In this document: piece by piece, positions 7,847-15,766 of the stretch | Numbering within the stretch: the first letter of the stretch is position 1 | Layout: each line of letters opens with the position of its first letter | Assembly: GCF_004000255.1 (NCBI RefSeq) | Contig: NZ_RCIQ01000012.1 | Location: 62,001-126,000, forward strand | DNA length: 64,000 nt | Direction: 5' to 3' | DNA from: Nioella ostreopsis | GTDB lineage: Bacteria > Pseudomonadota > Alphaproteobacteria > Rhodobacterales > Rhodobacteraceae | The notes under the pieces: model-generated | Told to the model about the DNA's origin: nothing | Databases searched by the model: none | Seen by the model: only the letters and a program-made list of their open reading frames with translations | Program-made: the position numbers and the translations under genes

Positions 7847-8143
7847 TCATCCATTACAACCTTGTCCTTTGAGTTCGCGGGGCGCCAAAGGAACCATCCC
7901 CAACGAAGGACGTCTTCAACCAAGAGCCTGCCCGGGAGGCTGGCGGCGTTAGAAGCATCAGCGGGACAACCGGCTCCAGTCGTCAGGGCACCATCCCTCG
8001 CTCGCCATTCCCTTCCTTGCCCCGAATCCTGTCTTCGAGATCAACCCGCGAGGGGTCGGACTACGGGCAAGCCCGTGCCGCCGGGTGGATTCGGACGAGC
8101 CGAACGCACCCGGTGATGTCAGCCAGTATTCGGGCCTTCGAGG
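7847..8143. other. Gene-free stretch with hairpins
   Basis: No credible coding frame. One perfect hairpin, ACGGGC-AA-GCCCGT (8063-8076), and several weaker GC-rich dyads occur, consistent with a long untranslated leader of the small gene at 8194. Nothing else was recognised. Confidence 0.4.
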
Positions 8144-8184
8144 TCCTGTCGCGCGGGGGATGGTCCCCCGCCTCCAAGACAGGA
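8144..8184 (+). promoter_or_regulatory. Structured leader overlapping the ribosome site
   Basis: TCCTGTC (8144-8150) pairs with GACAGGA (8178-8184), enclosing GCGGGGGA-TGG-TCCCCCGC (8153-8171), an 8-bp stem with a TGG triloop. The outer 3' strand contains the AGGA of the Shine-Dalgarno for the ATG at 8194, so the fold would hide it. The same outer stem occurs before ssb. Confidence 0.55.
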
Positions 8185-8193
8185 GCCAAACAG

Positions 8194-8358
8194 ATGTCCC
8201 GCAAAGATGCTCACGCCTTCGCCGCCTCCCTCGCCGCCACGCTCATGGTCTCGATCGTCGTCTTCCAGGCTGGGGATGGAACCTTCGGCGCCGTCCCCGC
8301 CGATGAAATCGACGGAGACGAGGTCGTGATAGTCTCGGAGTACGATCCCTTCGGGTGA
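8194..8358 (+). CDS. Small predicted membrane protein
   Basis: 54 residues from the ATG at 8194, chosen for the AGGAG at 8181-8185; the frame is open further upstream but without a ribosome site. Residues 9-25 (A-A-S-L-A-A-T-L-M-V-S-I-V-V-F) form one hydrophobic segment, followed by an acidic tail (D-E-I-D-G-D-E). One membrane pass or an uncleaved signal anchor is likely. Function unknown. The elaborate leader argues that it is a real, regulated gene. Confidence 0.6.
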   Translation: MSRKDAHAFAASLAATLMVSIVVFQAGDGTFGAVPADEIDGDEVVIVSEYDPFG

Positions 8359-8638
8359 GGCTTCGGCCTCACTTCTCGAGGGCCGGGGCGCGGCGCAGTC
8401 GCGCCGCCAGGTCTATCTCCGGCCGCGTGATCGGCGGTGCCGATCTGAGAAACGCCTGTAGCCCATCAGGGCAGATCGTAGTGCCCACAGGGCGGGGAGC
8501 GGACGCTGGAAAAACTTCAGCGCGCACACCTTTGGGCGGAAAAACAGTCACTCGCTGCTTGTTGGAGGTGCGTTCACCCCGCCGTTGCATTGGCGATGTT
8601 CGACTGGCACAAGGTGCTAACGGGAGGCGGCGAAGCAC

Positions 8639-9589
8639 TTGCTAAATTATCACGATCTATCTGATGACCAATTTGAGCAAGTTGTCGTTGCATTGGGCCA
8701 GCGCCTTTTCGGTGCGGGATTTAGTGGCTTTACAAAGGGGAAAGACGGCGGGAAGGATGGGAAGTTTCGCGGCATCGCTCAAGCATACCCTTCCACGGCG
8801 TCACCATGGAAAGGCGGTACGATCGTTCAAGCCAAGCATACCATGGGCCTCAATGCGTCCTTCAGCGATAAGACTTTCTTCAATCCTGATACGGAAACGG
8901 GCGTGCTACCGGACGAACTCCCGCGGATCGTCGAAATGATCCGGGCAGGAGAACTTGATAACTATCTTGTTGTTTCGAACAGAAAATTGACCGGGATCGC
9001 CCAAGGTAAACTGGAGACGTACCTACACGGAAAAACGGGTTTGCCCAAGGAACAACTGGGGTTCCTTGGCACCAGCCAGCTTGATGACCTGCTTGCGTTG
9101 TATCCCGATGTCCGAAGCCGCTTGAACTTTCGGCCGCTTGATCGCCCTCTTATTGTTCGGCCGGACGAGTTGGCGGAGACAATTGAGGCGTTCCGAGACG
9201 CGCTTGCAGAGTTGGACGTCCCGGTATCGAAAGACTTGCCGACCGCGCGCACTCCGTTTGAAGAGAAGAACCGCCTCAACAATATGAGTGAAGATTACGC
9301 CAAGAAATTGCGCAGTTTATATCTAGCAGTTACGAAGCAGATTGACGTCTTTCTTAGCGACCCCAAGAACGAGGCCTTCCAAGCAGCATACCATGACGCT
9401 ACTGAAGAATTCTCGCTCAAGATAATAGAATTCCAGAAAGAAGGAGACACATTCGACAGTATTTTCAACTATCTTCTAGACATGTTGATAGACCGCTCGT
9501 CTACTTTGAGAAGCAACCAACGCCTTACCCGGGCCATGTTGTTCTACATGTACTGGACTTGCGACATCGGGACGAACGCCGATGCTTAG
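8639..9589 (+). CDS. ABC-3C-type system effector: PD-(D/E)xK nuclease-like domain plus C-terminal adaptor domain
   Basis: 316 residues from a TTG start with GGGAGGCGG eight bases upstream. The N-terminus resembles an Mrr-like restriction endonuclease fold: D-Q-F-E-Q-V-V, the acidic loop G-K-D-G-G-K-D-G (residues 34-41) and the Q-A-K of the active site (64-66). The C-terminal half (about 180-316) is helical, matching the domain that in ABC three-component systems links an effector to the rest. It overlaps the next small gene by 8 bases. Likely a DNA-cutting effector held in check until the partner ATPase senses an invader (inference from Aravind-group descriptions of ABC-3C systems). G+C and codon use look lower than in neighbouring genes. 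Confidence 0.75.
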   Translation: MLNYHDLSDDQFEQVVVALGQRLFGAGFSGFTKGKDGGKDGKFRGIAQAYPSTASPWKGGTIVQAKHTMGLNASFSDKTFFNPDTETGVLPDELPRIVEMIRAGELDNYLVVSNRKLTGIAQGKLETYLHGKTGLPKEQLGFLGTSQLDDLLALYPDVRSRLNFRPLDRPLIVRPDELAETIEAFRDALAELDVPVSKDLPTARTPFEEKNRLNNMSEDYAKKLRSLYLAVTKQIDVFLSDPKNEAFQAAYHDATEEFSLKIIEFQKEGDTFDSIFNYLLDMLIDRSSTLRSNQRLTRAMLFYMYWTCDIGTNADA

Positions 9590-9821
9590 GCCCACGAAGC
9601 ATGCCCATCCGGACCTTACCGTTATGAACATGGCCTACCTACTGCTCACACGGCTTCGGAAGTCCCGAAGCGAGAGCTATTCGGACCTTCTGCGATACGC
9701 GACATTATCGAGTTCGAGTGGTGAAAAACTCTTTCTCCCCTCCCTGAATTTTCTCTTTTTGCTTGGATTGGTGCGTTACCACCCCAAGGGCGACCGATTT
9801 GAATACATAGGTGCCAAGTGA
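9582..9821 (+). CDS. ABC-3C middle component (winged-helix-like small protein)
   Basis: 79 residues, between effector and ATPase, overlapping both (8 and 4 bases). The helical N-terminus and the tail (L-F-L-P-S-L-N-F-L-F-L-L-G-L-V-R-Y) with a final beta-hairpin-like part fit the small winged-helix 'middle component' of ABC-3C systems. Size and gene order are the main support. In that model it bridges the ATPase and the effector. Confidence 0.7.
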   Translation: MLRPTKHAHPDLTVMNMAYLLLTRLRKSRSESYSDLLRYATLSSSSGEKLFLPSLNFLFLLGLVRYHPKGDRFEYIGAK

Positions 9822-11614
9822 AACTCGTGCGCCTCTACTCCAACCTTGATCACTATTTCACACCCGTCGATTTCAACGCGGGCTTCAATGCTGTAGTCGC
9901 GGAAATACGGCATCCTGAGAACCGAAGCAAAAGCTCCCACAACCTGGGCAAGTCGACACTCGCTCGCGTGATCGATTTTTGCCTATTGGGAAAAATTGAT
10001 AAAGACCACTTTTTCAAGAAGCGGGGTGATCTATTCTCAGAATTCGTTTTTTTTCTTGAACTCCAACTTCTCGACGGAAGCCATTTGACAATCCGGAGGT
10101 CCGTCCAATCACCAACAAGAATCTCTTTTAAGAAATCAGAGGCTTCTGAACCTGACCTGTCATCATTGGGTGATGACGGTTGGACACACTCAAACCTAGC
10201 CTTTGAAAAGGCGCAGGCTCTTCTTGATGGCTATCTCGACTTCACAGACATCAGCCCATGGAAGTACCGGGAGGCTCTGGGGTATTTTCTCCGCCGCCAA
10301 TCAGACTATGACGATGTCTTTAAACTTCAACGCCACATGGGGGCTGACATCCATTGGAAGCCGCTTCTAGCTCGCGTTTTAGGATTGGATGCCTCGTTGT
10401 TCAAAGAGCGTTACTCGATGAAGAACGACATCGATCAGAAGCAAGTGGAGCTCCAAGCATTTGAGAATCAAAGCGGCGCCACTGAAGAGCAACTGGAAAA
10501 TGCTGACGCACTGTTGCAGCTTCGCGAGGCCGATGTCGAACGTATGCAGTCAGAACTTGACCAATTTGACTTTGAGGAAGCTGACGCAGCTGCGACTGAT
10601 CGTTTGGTAGGGAATATCGATCAGGAGATCGCAGCATTAAACGATCGACGTTACGCATTGACTTATAATGAGCGTGAAATTAGTGATGCCCTGAAAGATG
10701 AAAAAATTTCTTTTGACCCCCAGAAGGCGAAGTCTTTGTTTGATGAGGTGGGGATCCTTTTCCCTGATCAGATCGTCGCTGATTTCGAGCAGCTCATCGC
10801 TTTTAATCGCGCGATCACTCAAGAACGACAGCAGTACCTTCGAGAAGAGCTGGCCGCAACTCGTACTGAGTTGACCGAGATTGGTCGAAAACTGGCACAA
10901 TTGAACAGCGAGCGAAAATCGGCTCTCGCCTTTTTGCGGTCGGAAGACGTATTCACAAAGTATAAAGAAGTCTCAGCGCGGATTTCAAGAATCAATGCTG
11001 AGGTCACTATACTGCGAAAGCAGCAAGAATTCAGGACCAACATCCAAGAAAAACGTGAAGAGCTTCGCTCTCTTAGAGCCACATACTCTATGCAACAAGG
11101 TTTAGCCGAACGTCAGGTCAGGTCAGTCAGTCAAGATCCTGAAAGCCTGTTGGCACAAACTCGTAAACACTTCAGCTCGATCATCGAACGTGTCCTCGGG
11201 CGGAAAGCACTCTTAAATGTGCGAGTAAACTCCGAGGGGAACCTCGACTTCCGGGCGGATTTTGTTGATGATAACGAGCTTGCGACTAGTGAAGGTGACG
11301 GCACCTCCTACCGGAAGCTTCAATGTGTGGCCTTCGATTTGGCTGTTCTTCGCGCCCACGTGGATGGAAAGTTTCCGCGCTTCGTCTATCACGATGGCGT
11401 TTTCGAGGCATTGGACCCACGCCCAAAACAGAACCTTTTGGATGTGATACGAGAGTACAGTGATCTTGGGATTCAAACGGTGATTACGCTAATTGGTTCA
11501 GATGCACCGCCGCCTGAGGCTGGCGCCGGCGACGTGTTTGGACCGGACGAAGTGGTCGTGAAGCTACACGATGATGGGAAGGAAGGGCGCTTGTTCAAGT
11601 TCGAGAGCTGGTAA
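9818..11614 (+). CDS. DUF2326-family ABC/SMC-like ATPase of the ABC-3C locus
   Basis: 598 residues from a GTG that overlaps the previous stop. The start (M-K-L-V-R-L-Y-S-N) and the P-loop S-H-N-L-G-K-S-T-L (about 40-48) are hallmarks of DUF2326 ATPases. A long coiled coil spans about 205-440. Near the C-terminus follow a signature-like E-G-D-G-T-S-Y and the Walker B region V-Y-H-D-G-V-F-E-A-L-D. It is thus an SMC/Rad50-like head-coil-head protein. Known systems pair such ATPases with a middle component and a toxic effector in biological conflict. Low G+C here suggests acquisition by transfer. Confidence 0.85.
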   Translation: MKLVRLYSNLDHYFTPVDFNAGFNAVVAEIRHPENRSKSSHNLGKSTLARVIDFCLLGKIDKDHFFKKRGDLFSEFVFFLELQLLDGSHLTIRRSVQSPTRISFKKSEASEPDLSSLGDDGWTHSNLAFEKAQALLDGYLDFTDISPWKYREALGYFLRRQSDYDDVFKLQRHMGADIHWKPLLARVLGLDASLFKERYSMKNDIDQKQVELQAFENQSGATEEQLENADALLQLREADVERMQSELDQFDFEEADAAATDRLVGNIDQEIAALNDRRYALTYNEREISDALKDEKISFDPQKAKSLFDEVGILFPDQIVADFEQLIAFNRAITQERQQYLREELAATRTELTEIGRKLAQLNSERKSALAFLRSEDVFTKYKEVSARISRINAEVTILRKQQEFRTNIQEKREELRSLRATYSMQQGLAERQVRSVSQDPESLLAQTRKHFSSIIERVLGRKALLNVRVNSEGNLDFRADFVDDNELATSEGDGTSYRKLQCVAFDLAVLRAHVDGKFPRFVYHDGVFEALDPRPKQNLLDVIREYSDLGIQTVITLIGSDAPPPEAGAGDVFGPDEVVVKLHDDGKEGRLFKFESW

Positions 11615-11735
11615 CTGCCTATACGCTCAAGACGAAGATCTCATCTGGATTGGATGACCGCTATTATTGGGCGATCCGCAGCTTAGGAGCACCTGAGCCA
11701 GCGACCGCTCTGGGTCGATCGCGTAGGTCAAGCCT

Positions 11736-12056
11736 TTAACTGATGGCAAGGTCGCTCGCGGTCTTTCCCGCTTCCAGGGCTTCTACGAACCACTGCGGTT
11801 TCCGCCCTCGGCCGGACCAGGTGAGCGCCGGGTTCTCAGGGTGCCGGTATTTCGCCGCGGCAGGCGCACGGGAGGATTTCGTTTCGGTGCCGACAAGTTC
11901 GGACAGGGAGTAGCCCAGATCCCGGGCGAGAGCTTCCACCTTGGCGCGGGCTTCCGCCTTATGCCGATCCTCAAATGTGGTAATCGCCTTGGCGACGTCC
12001 TTCTGCATTTTCTTCAGCTCGCTGAGCGACAGTGCCTCGAGATCGTAATCAGCCAT
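11736..12056 (-). CDS. H-NS family nucleoid protein
   Basis: 106 residues from the second in-frame ATG; the frame extends 25 codons further without resemblance. The N-terminal half is a helical dimerisation region (residues 8-45), the C-terminal half carries the DNA-binding core K-Y-R-H-P-E-N-P and T-W-S-G-R-G-R-K-P-Q-W (79-89). Plasmid-borne H-NS proteins silence AT-rich incoming DNA and lower the burden of the plasmid. It lies immediately after the lower-G+C ABC-3C locus, a plausible target (inference). Confidence 0.9.
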   Translation of the reverse strand: MADYDLEALSLSELKKMQKDVAKAITTFEDRHKAEARAKVEALARDLGYSLSELVGTETKSSRAPAAAKYRHPENPALTWSGRGRKPQWFVEALEAGKTASDLAIS

Positions 12057-12435
12057 TGATGCGGTCCGTGTCCTGAATGTCCCGGTATCGATAGCCTGTC
12101 GATGCAAGGTGCCGCAACGCCCGGCAGGCAAGGGCAGGGGTGGCAGATGCTGGTGATCGCAGTTCTCGTCGCCAGTGAGGTGCTGAACTGGGGATCAGGC
12201 AGTCCCGATTGGCAGGATGACAGGGTCTGGCATGGGCTCCCCGCGCCTCTCTGCCTTCCGGGGCCATCCCTTCGACTGACAATCCCCTAATCCCGTTCGG
12301 TCTCCTGCGCGCAACCCCGCGTCAGTCCGGGCCGTGTTGCCCCGTTGGGGCTGCCCGCTCCACCCCGGTCCTCTGGGGGTTTCCGGCGTCCGTGCCGTCC
12401 ACCGTGCACGCGTCATCCGACGGGCTTTTTCCGGG
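12057..12435. other. Gene-free stretch between hns-like gene and ssb
   Basis: About 380 bases with no convincing coding frame or ribosome site. It must contain the divergent promoters of the hns-like gene and ssb. No strong -35/-10 pair or repeat was identified. Confidence 0.35.
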
Positions 12436-12466
12436 TCTTGTCGAAGGGACGGTCCCGAAGACAGGA
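12436..12466 (+). promoter_or_regulatory. Structured leader before ssb
   Basis: TCTTGTC (12436-12442) pairs with GACAGGA (12460-12466, one G-U), enclosing GGGA-CGG-TCCC (12446-12456). Hairpin end to ATG is 26 nt. Nearly the same outer stem occurs at 8144-8184. Confidence 0.55.
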
Positions 12467-12482
12467 CACACAGGAGCTTATC

Positions 12483-12887
12483 ATGCAAAACATCGTCATC
12501 CTCGCCGGCAACATCGGCCAAAAACCCGAAGCCCGCACCACCCAAGGCGGCACCAACATCACCAACTTCAGCCTCGCCACCTCGCGCCCCCGCCTCTCGG
12601 AAGGTCGCGTCCTTCGCGACGAGAACGGCTACCGTGTCATGGACAACGAATGGCACCGCATCACCTGCTTCAACGGTCTCGGCAAGACCGTCGCCGAGCA
12701 TTGCGAAAAGGGCATGAAGGTCCTCGTCCACGGCCGCATCCACTACAGCAAGTGGATCGACAGCATGGGGAACGACCGCTACGGCTGCGAGATCATCGCC
12801 GAGAAGGTCGACTTCCTAAGCCGGCCGAAGTCGGCCGAGAACGAAAACCCCGAACTGGTCGACCGCGACGACGAGATCCCGTTCTGA
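12483..12887 (+). CDS. ssb: Single-stranded DNA-binding protein
   Basis: 134 residues. The OB-fold is clear: V-I-L-A-G-N-I-G, T-N-F-S-L-A-T, D-N-E-W-H-R-I-T-C-F, then G-M-K-V-L-V-H-G-R. The C-terminus D-D-E-I-P-F is the conserved acidic tip that recruits partner proteins. The glycine-rich linker is nearly absent, so the protein is shorter than chromosomal Ssb (about 170). Start chosen for AGGAG at 12472-12476. Plasmid Ssb proteins coat transferred strands and can damp the SOS response in the recipient. Followed by a strong terminator. Confidence 0.95.
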   Translation: MQNIVILAGNIGQKPEARTTQGGTNITNFSLATSRPRLSEGRVLRDENGYRVMDNEWHRITCFNGLGKTVAEHCEKGMKVLVHGRIHYSKWIDSMGNDRYGCEIIAEKVDFLSRPKSAENENPELVDRDDEIPF

Positions 12888-12911
12888 AAAGAACGGGGTC
12901 TCCCCCTCGGG

Positions 12912-12933
12912 CCCGGCGGGGTAACCCGCCGGG
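12912..12933 (+). terminator. ssb terminator hairpin
   Basis: CCCGGCGGG-GTAA-CCCGCCGGG, a perfect 9-bp stem 24 bases after the ssb stop codon. Confidence 0.65.
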
Positions 12934-13001
12934 TTCGCGGCATGACCCAAAAGCAACCTTGAGCCCACAATGACCAATGTCGCGGGGCATGCGAATGGCT
13001 G

Positions 13002-13556
13002 CTATCGCTGCGTTTCGGGCAACGGCTCGCCAGTGATGTAGGTATACGACCCACGGACCAGTTGCAGCACCACGTCCAGTTCGGCTTCGGTAATTGGCGT
13101 ATAGATCATCACGAACCCCTCCCAACCCGCGCGCTGATCGGCCCAAGGATGTGCCACGGCCCAACCGGCGTCTATCGCGGCACGGGCAGTATCGGGGTGC
13201 AGCGCGGCATGCAGACTGCCATCAGGGTGAAGATGGGCGAACTCGCGTCCGCCGACGATGGCCTGCGGTTGTGCCATCGGGGCGTCGCTTGTCAGCTGAA
13301 ACCCAACCGCACCGGGGAGCGATACGCGGGTCGCCCCAAGAACGACCCAGGGAAGTGCAGCGACTTGACGCAGCATTTCTTCTGACAACTCAGGGACCGG
13401 CGATACGCCGATCTGCACGTGCGGCACGCCGTTCGTCGTCTCCGGACGCGCGCCATCGCGCATCGGGAAAGTGACGTTCTGGGCGGACGCGGGCACCGCC
13501 GCAGTGAGCAGCGATACTGCGGCCGGGATCAGAAGCAGGTTTGAAAGTCTTGGCAT
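13002..13556 (-). CDS. Exported DUF5519/luciferase-domain-like protein
   Basis: 184 residues from the ATG at 13556; a signal peptide (L-L-L-I-P-A-A-V-S-L-L-T-A-A-V-P-A-S-A-Q) is evident. The mature part has L-P-G-A-V near 80, then E-F-A-H-L-H-P-D-G-S-L-H and G-W-A-V-A-H-P, the pattern of the small domain annotated as DUF5519. No catalytic role is established for that family. Third gene of an operon with two NTF2-like exported proteins (43 bases to the previous stop), under a divergent LysR regulator. Confidence 0.7.
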   Translation of the reverse strand: MPRLSNLLLIPAAVSLLTAAVPASAQNVTFPMRDGARPETTNGVPHVQIGVSPVPELSEEMLRQVAALPWVVLGATRVSLPGAVGFQLTSDAPMAQPQAIVGGREFAHLHPDGSLHAALHPDTARAAIDAGWAVAHPWADQRAGWEGFVMIYTPITEAELDVVLQLVRGSYTYITGEPLPETQR

Positions 13557-13599
13557 CTCGATATCCTTTTGGTCCCGGCCGCAGCGTTGATTGTCTGGC

Positions 13600-14094
13600 T
13601 CAAGTCGCATGAAACGCCCGGCTCACGGCAAAGCTGTCCTCGAACCAGTTCCATAGGACGATCTGTCCGTCGCGGACCTTGGCGCGCAGGGCAAAGGTGA
13701 ACGCGTCGGTTTCCGCGCCAGAGGCCGTCAGCCGCAATCTCATCCGGCCGAAGACGGCCACGGTGTCACCGGAGGCGAAAGCGTCCTGGTTTTCCCAGTG
13801 GGTGACCTGAACATTCTGCGAGAACGTGCCAAGAAAGCTGAAGATCGTCTCCTTGCCTTCCCACGTGCCGATCCATGGCAAGGCGGGATCACCTTCGTTT
13901 TGCCAGACCATGTCGTCGGCCATAAGCGCACCCATGGCATCCATGTCACCGCCGCCCATGGCCCCCATGAAGGCCATGACTGTATCGAACGAGGCTTGGG
14001 TTGCGTCGTCGGTGGTCTGCGCGGTCGCTGGCGCTGCAAGGGCAATCCCGGTCGCGGCGGCTGCGGATGCGGCAAGAAGCTGTCGTCTGTGCAT
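13600..14094 (-). CDS. Exported SnoaL/NTF2-like protein (Tat signal)
   Basis: 164 residues. The N-terminus M-H-R-R-Q-L-L-A-A-S-A-A-A-A-T-G looks like a twin-arginine signal with cleavage near A-T-A-Q (residue 26). The mature part is an NTF2-like cone fold: V-M-A-F-M-G-A, D-D-M-V-W-Q-N-E, then W-E-G-K-E-T-I and a final W-N-W-F-E-D. Such folds act as isomerases, cyclases or ligand binders; no substrate can be read. Middle gene of the LysR-linked operon. Confidence 0.75.
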   Translation of the reverse strand: MHRRQLLAASAAAATGIALAAPATAQTTDDATQASFDTVMAFMGAMGGGDMDAMGALMADDMVWQNEGDPALPWIGTWEGKETIFSFLGTFSQNVQVTHWENQDAFASGDTVAVFGRMRLRLTASGAETDAFTFALRAKVRDGQIVLWNWFEDSFAVSRAFHAT

Positions 14095-14119
14095 GTTGAT
14101 ACTCCTGTTGGGGGGCAGA

Positions 14120-14599
14120 TCACCGGCCGGAAAGCTGCTGCAACGCGCTTGCCCAATCTTCTACATGGTAGGTCCGAACGATGACGCCATCGTCCAACTC
14201 GTGGATGTCGATGGTCAGGATGTCGAAGCTGCGCCCTTCACCATCCACGCCGAAAAACGGGCCTGTCGGCGTTCCCGTCGTACGGCTGCGCACGGTGACG
14301 AAATCACCGTCCTGATGCATCGCCTGCACGGACCAGTCGAGATCAGGAATGAGTTGGCTGAAGAACCCCATCTGTCCGACGAACCCGTCGCGGCCCTCGT
14401 TCTCGCCGGAGTAGTCGCCTACACTTTCCCAACTCTCGGACGTCGCGCCAAGGAACGCCGCAACATGGGTCTCGGACCCGGGATTGCTAAGCAAGTCGTA
14501 GAAGGTTTGCACGGTCGCCATGTCGTCGGCGGCGGCACTGGTTGCAATGGCTGTCAGCCCAAGCGTGGCTGCTGCAAGCGTTGTCCGGAATGCGTTCAT
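14120..14599 (-). CDS. Exported SnoaL-like (ester cyclase-type) protein
   Basis: 159 residues from the ATG at 14599, which starts a Sec signal peptide (residues 1-22, ending S-A-A-A). The mature domain is NTF2-like: T-V-Q-T-F-Y-D-L-L-S-N-P, G-R-D-G-F-V-G-Q-M, L-I-P-D-L-D-W-S-V and V-R-S-R-T-T-G-T, a pattern typical of SnoaL-like polyketide cyclase relatives. First gene of the operon; 25 bases separate it from the next. It differs clearly in sequence from the neighbouring NTF2-like protein, so the pair is not a recent duplication. Confidence 0.75.
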   Translation of the reverse strand: MNAFRTTLAAATLGLTAIATSAAADDMATVQTFYDLLSNPGSETHVAAFLGATSESWESVGDYSGENEGRDGFVGQMGFFSQLIPDLDWSVQAMHQDGDFVTVRSRTTGTPTGPFFGVDGEGRSFDILTIDIHELDDGVIVRTYHVEDWASALQQLSGR

Positions 14600-14728
14600 A
14601 GATGTGTCTCCTGGTTGGTCAAAAACAGTGCCGCGCGGGGGTGCGGGCCTCCTGCCACCAAGATGGACAAATCCAGATACTGGCATAAGATAGGATAGAT
14701 AGATTTAACTGTTCGGAAATCTTACTTT

Positions 14729-15613
14729 ATGATCGACCGATTGCGCCAGATGGCGATCTTTGCCAAGACGATTGACCACGGCTCCTTCCGCGGGGCTGCC
14801 CGGGAACTACGGCTGTCGCCTTCGGTGGTCAGTCACCACATCTCGCAGCTTGAAGACAGCCTTGGCGTCGCGCTGATCTATCGCTCGACCCGAAAGTTGA
14901 CGCTGACGCGCGAAGGTCACAGGCTGCTGGCTGCAGCGCAGAAGATGCTGGAGGCTGTCGAGGGCGAGTTGGCGGAACTGTCGATGTCCGCAAATGCGCC
15001 AAGCGGTGAGCTTCGCATGACCATTCCATCCGTCCTGTCTCAATCGCATTTCACAGAGCAAATCGCGGCCTTTTCCAAGGCCCACCCGAGGATCAGACTG
15101 TCTCTGGATTTTTCGGACATCCGACGCGACCTGATCGATGACGGCTTTGATATCGCGATCCGAATGGGCCCCAAGGCGAAAACCACCGCCACCTCCCGCA
15201 AACTGTTTTCGGTCGAGCGCAGATTGGTCGCCTCCACCGACTACCTCGCATCGCGCTTGGCTCCGGATCATCCCGATGACATTGCCGACTGGGATTGGCT
15301 GGCCCTCATTCCGGTTCAGAACGCCCCTGTGTCGTTCACCAAGGCGGGGGGCACGCAAGCAACGGTCAAGCCCGAAGCGCGTGTCTTTGCCAACGATGCT
15401 CAGGCGCTCTATCGCCTGGCGCGTGCGGGTGCAGGGCTCGCCATCGTTCCGGATTTCCTAGCTCGCGAGGACGTGCAAGTGGGAACAATGGGATACGTTC
15501 TGCCCAAATGGAAGTTGCGTGTGATTGATGTCTTCGCAGCTTGGCCTGCCAACGCTCCAAAGCACGGCCTTATCCATCTGGCATTGGACGCTTTAAGTCA
15601 GAACAGGCCCTGA
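14729..15613 (+). CDS. LysR-type transcriptional regulator
   Basis: 294 residues, full length. Helix-turn-helix at 18-37 (S-F-R-G-A-A-R-E-L-R-L-S-P-S-V-V-S), followed by the substrate-binding domain (about 90-290). It is divergent from the three exported-protein genes, with 129 bases between starts, so it probably controls them and itself. The inducer is unknown. No LysR T-N11-A site was singled out with confidence in the gap. Confidence 0.9.
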   Translation: MIDRLRQMAIFAKTIDHGSFRGAARELRLSPSVVSHHISQLEDSLGVALIYRSTRKLTLTREGHRLLAAAQKMLEAVEGELAELSMSANAPSGELRMTIPSVLSQSHFTEQIAAFSKAHPRIRLSLDFSDIRRDLIDDGFDIAIRMGPKAKTTATSRKLFSVERRLVASTDYLASRLAPDHPDDIADWDWLALIPVQNAPVSFTKAGGTQATVKPEARVFANDAQALYRLARAGAGLAIVPDFLAREDVQVGTMGYVLPKWKLRVIDVFAAWPANAPKHGLIHLALDALSQNRP

Positions 15614-15712
15614 AGCTGCCGACGACCCAGTCGCAGCGAAAGCACTGTTTTCCCGCATTGCTGCCGATCAAGCCAAGGTTTCGAGAGTCAGAGAAGGGCT
15701 GGTTGCTTTCGC

Positions 15713-15752
15713 GACGGGTTTAGGGCTGGGAGAGCGGCTCCCGGCGCCTGTC
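15713..15752 (+). promoter_or_regulatory. Structured leader before DUF932 gene
   Basis: GACGGG (15713-15718) can pair with CCTGTC (15747-15752, one G-U), enclosing GGGAGAGCGGCTCCC (15728-15742, loop with CGG). Hairpin end to the chosen ATG is 24 nt, as in the parB-like leader. Confidence 0.5.
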
Positions 15753-15766
15753 ACGGAGGAATGCCG

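Noticed and set aside
8639-11614. Assigning the locus to Gabija, Septu or Wadjet
   Set aside because: The ATPase is of DUF2326 type with a small middle gene, and the effector has a nuclease-like N-terminus with an adaptor domain; none of those systems has this set.
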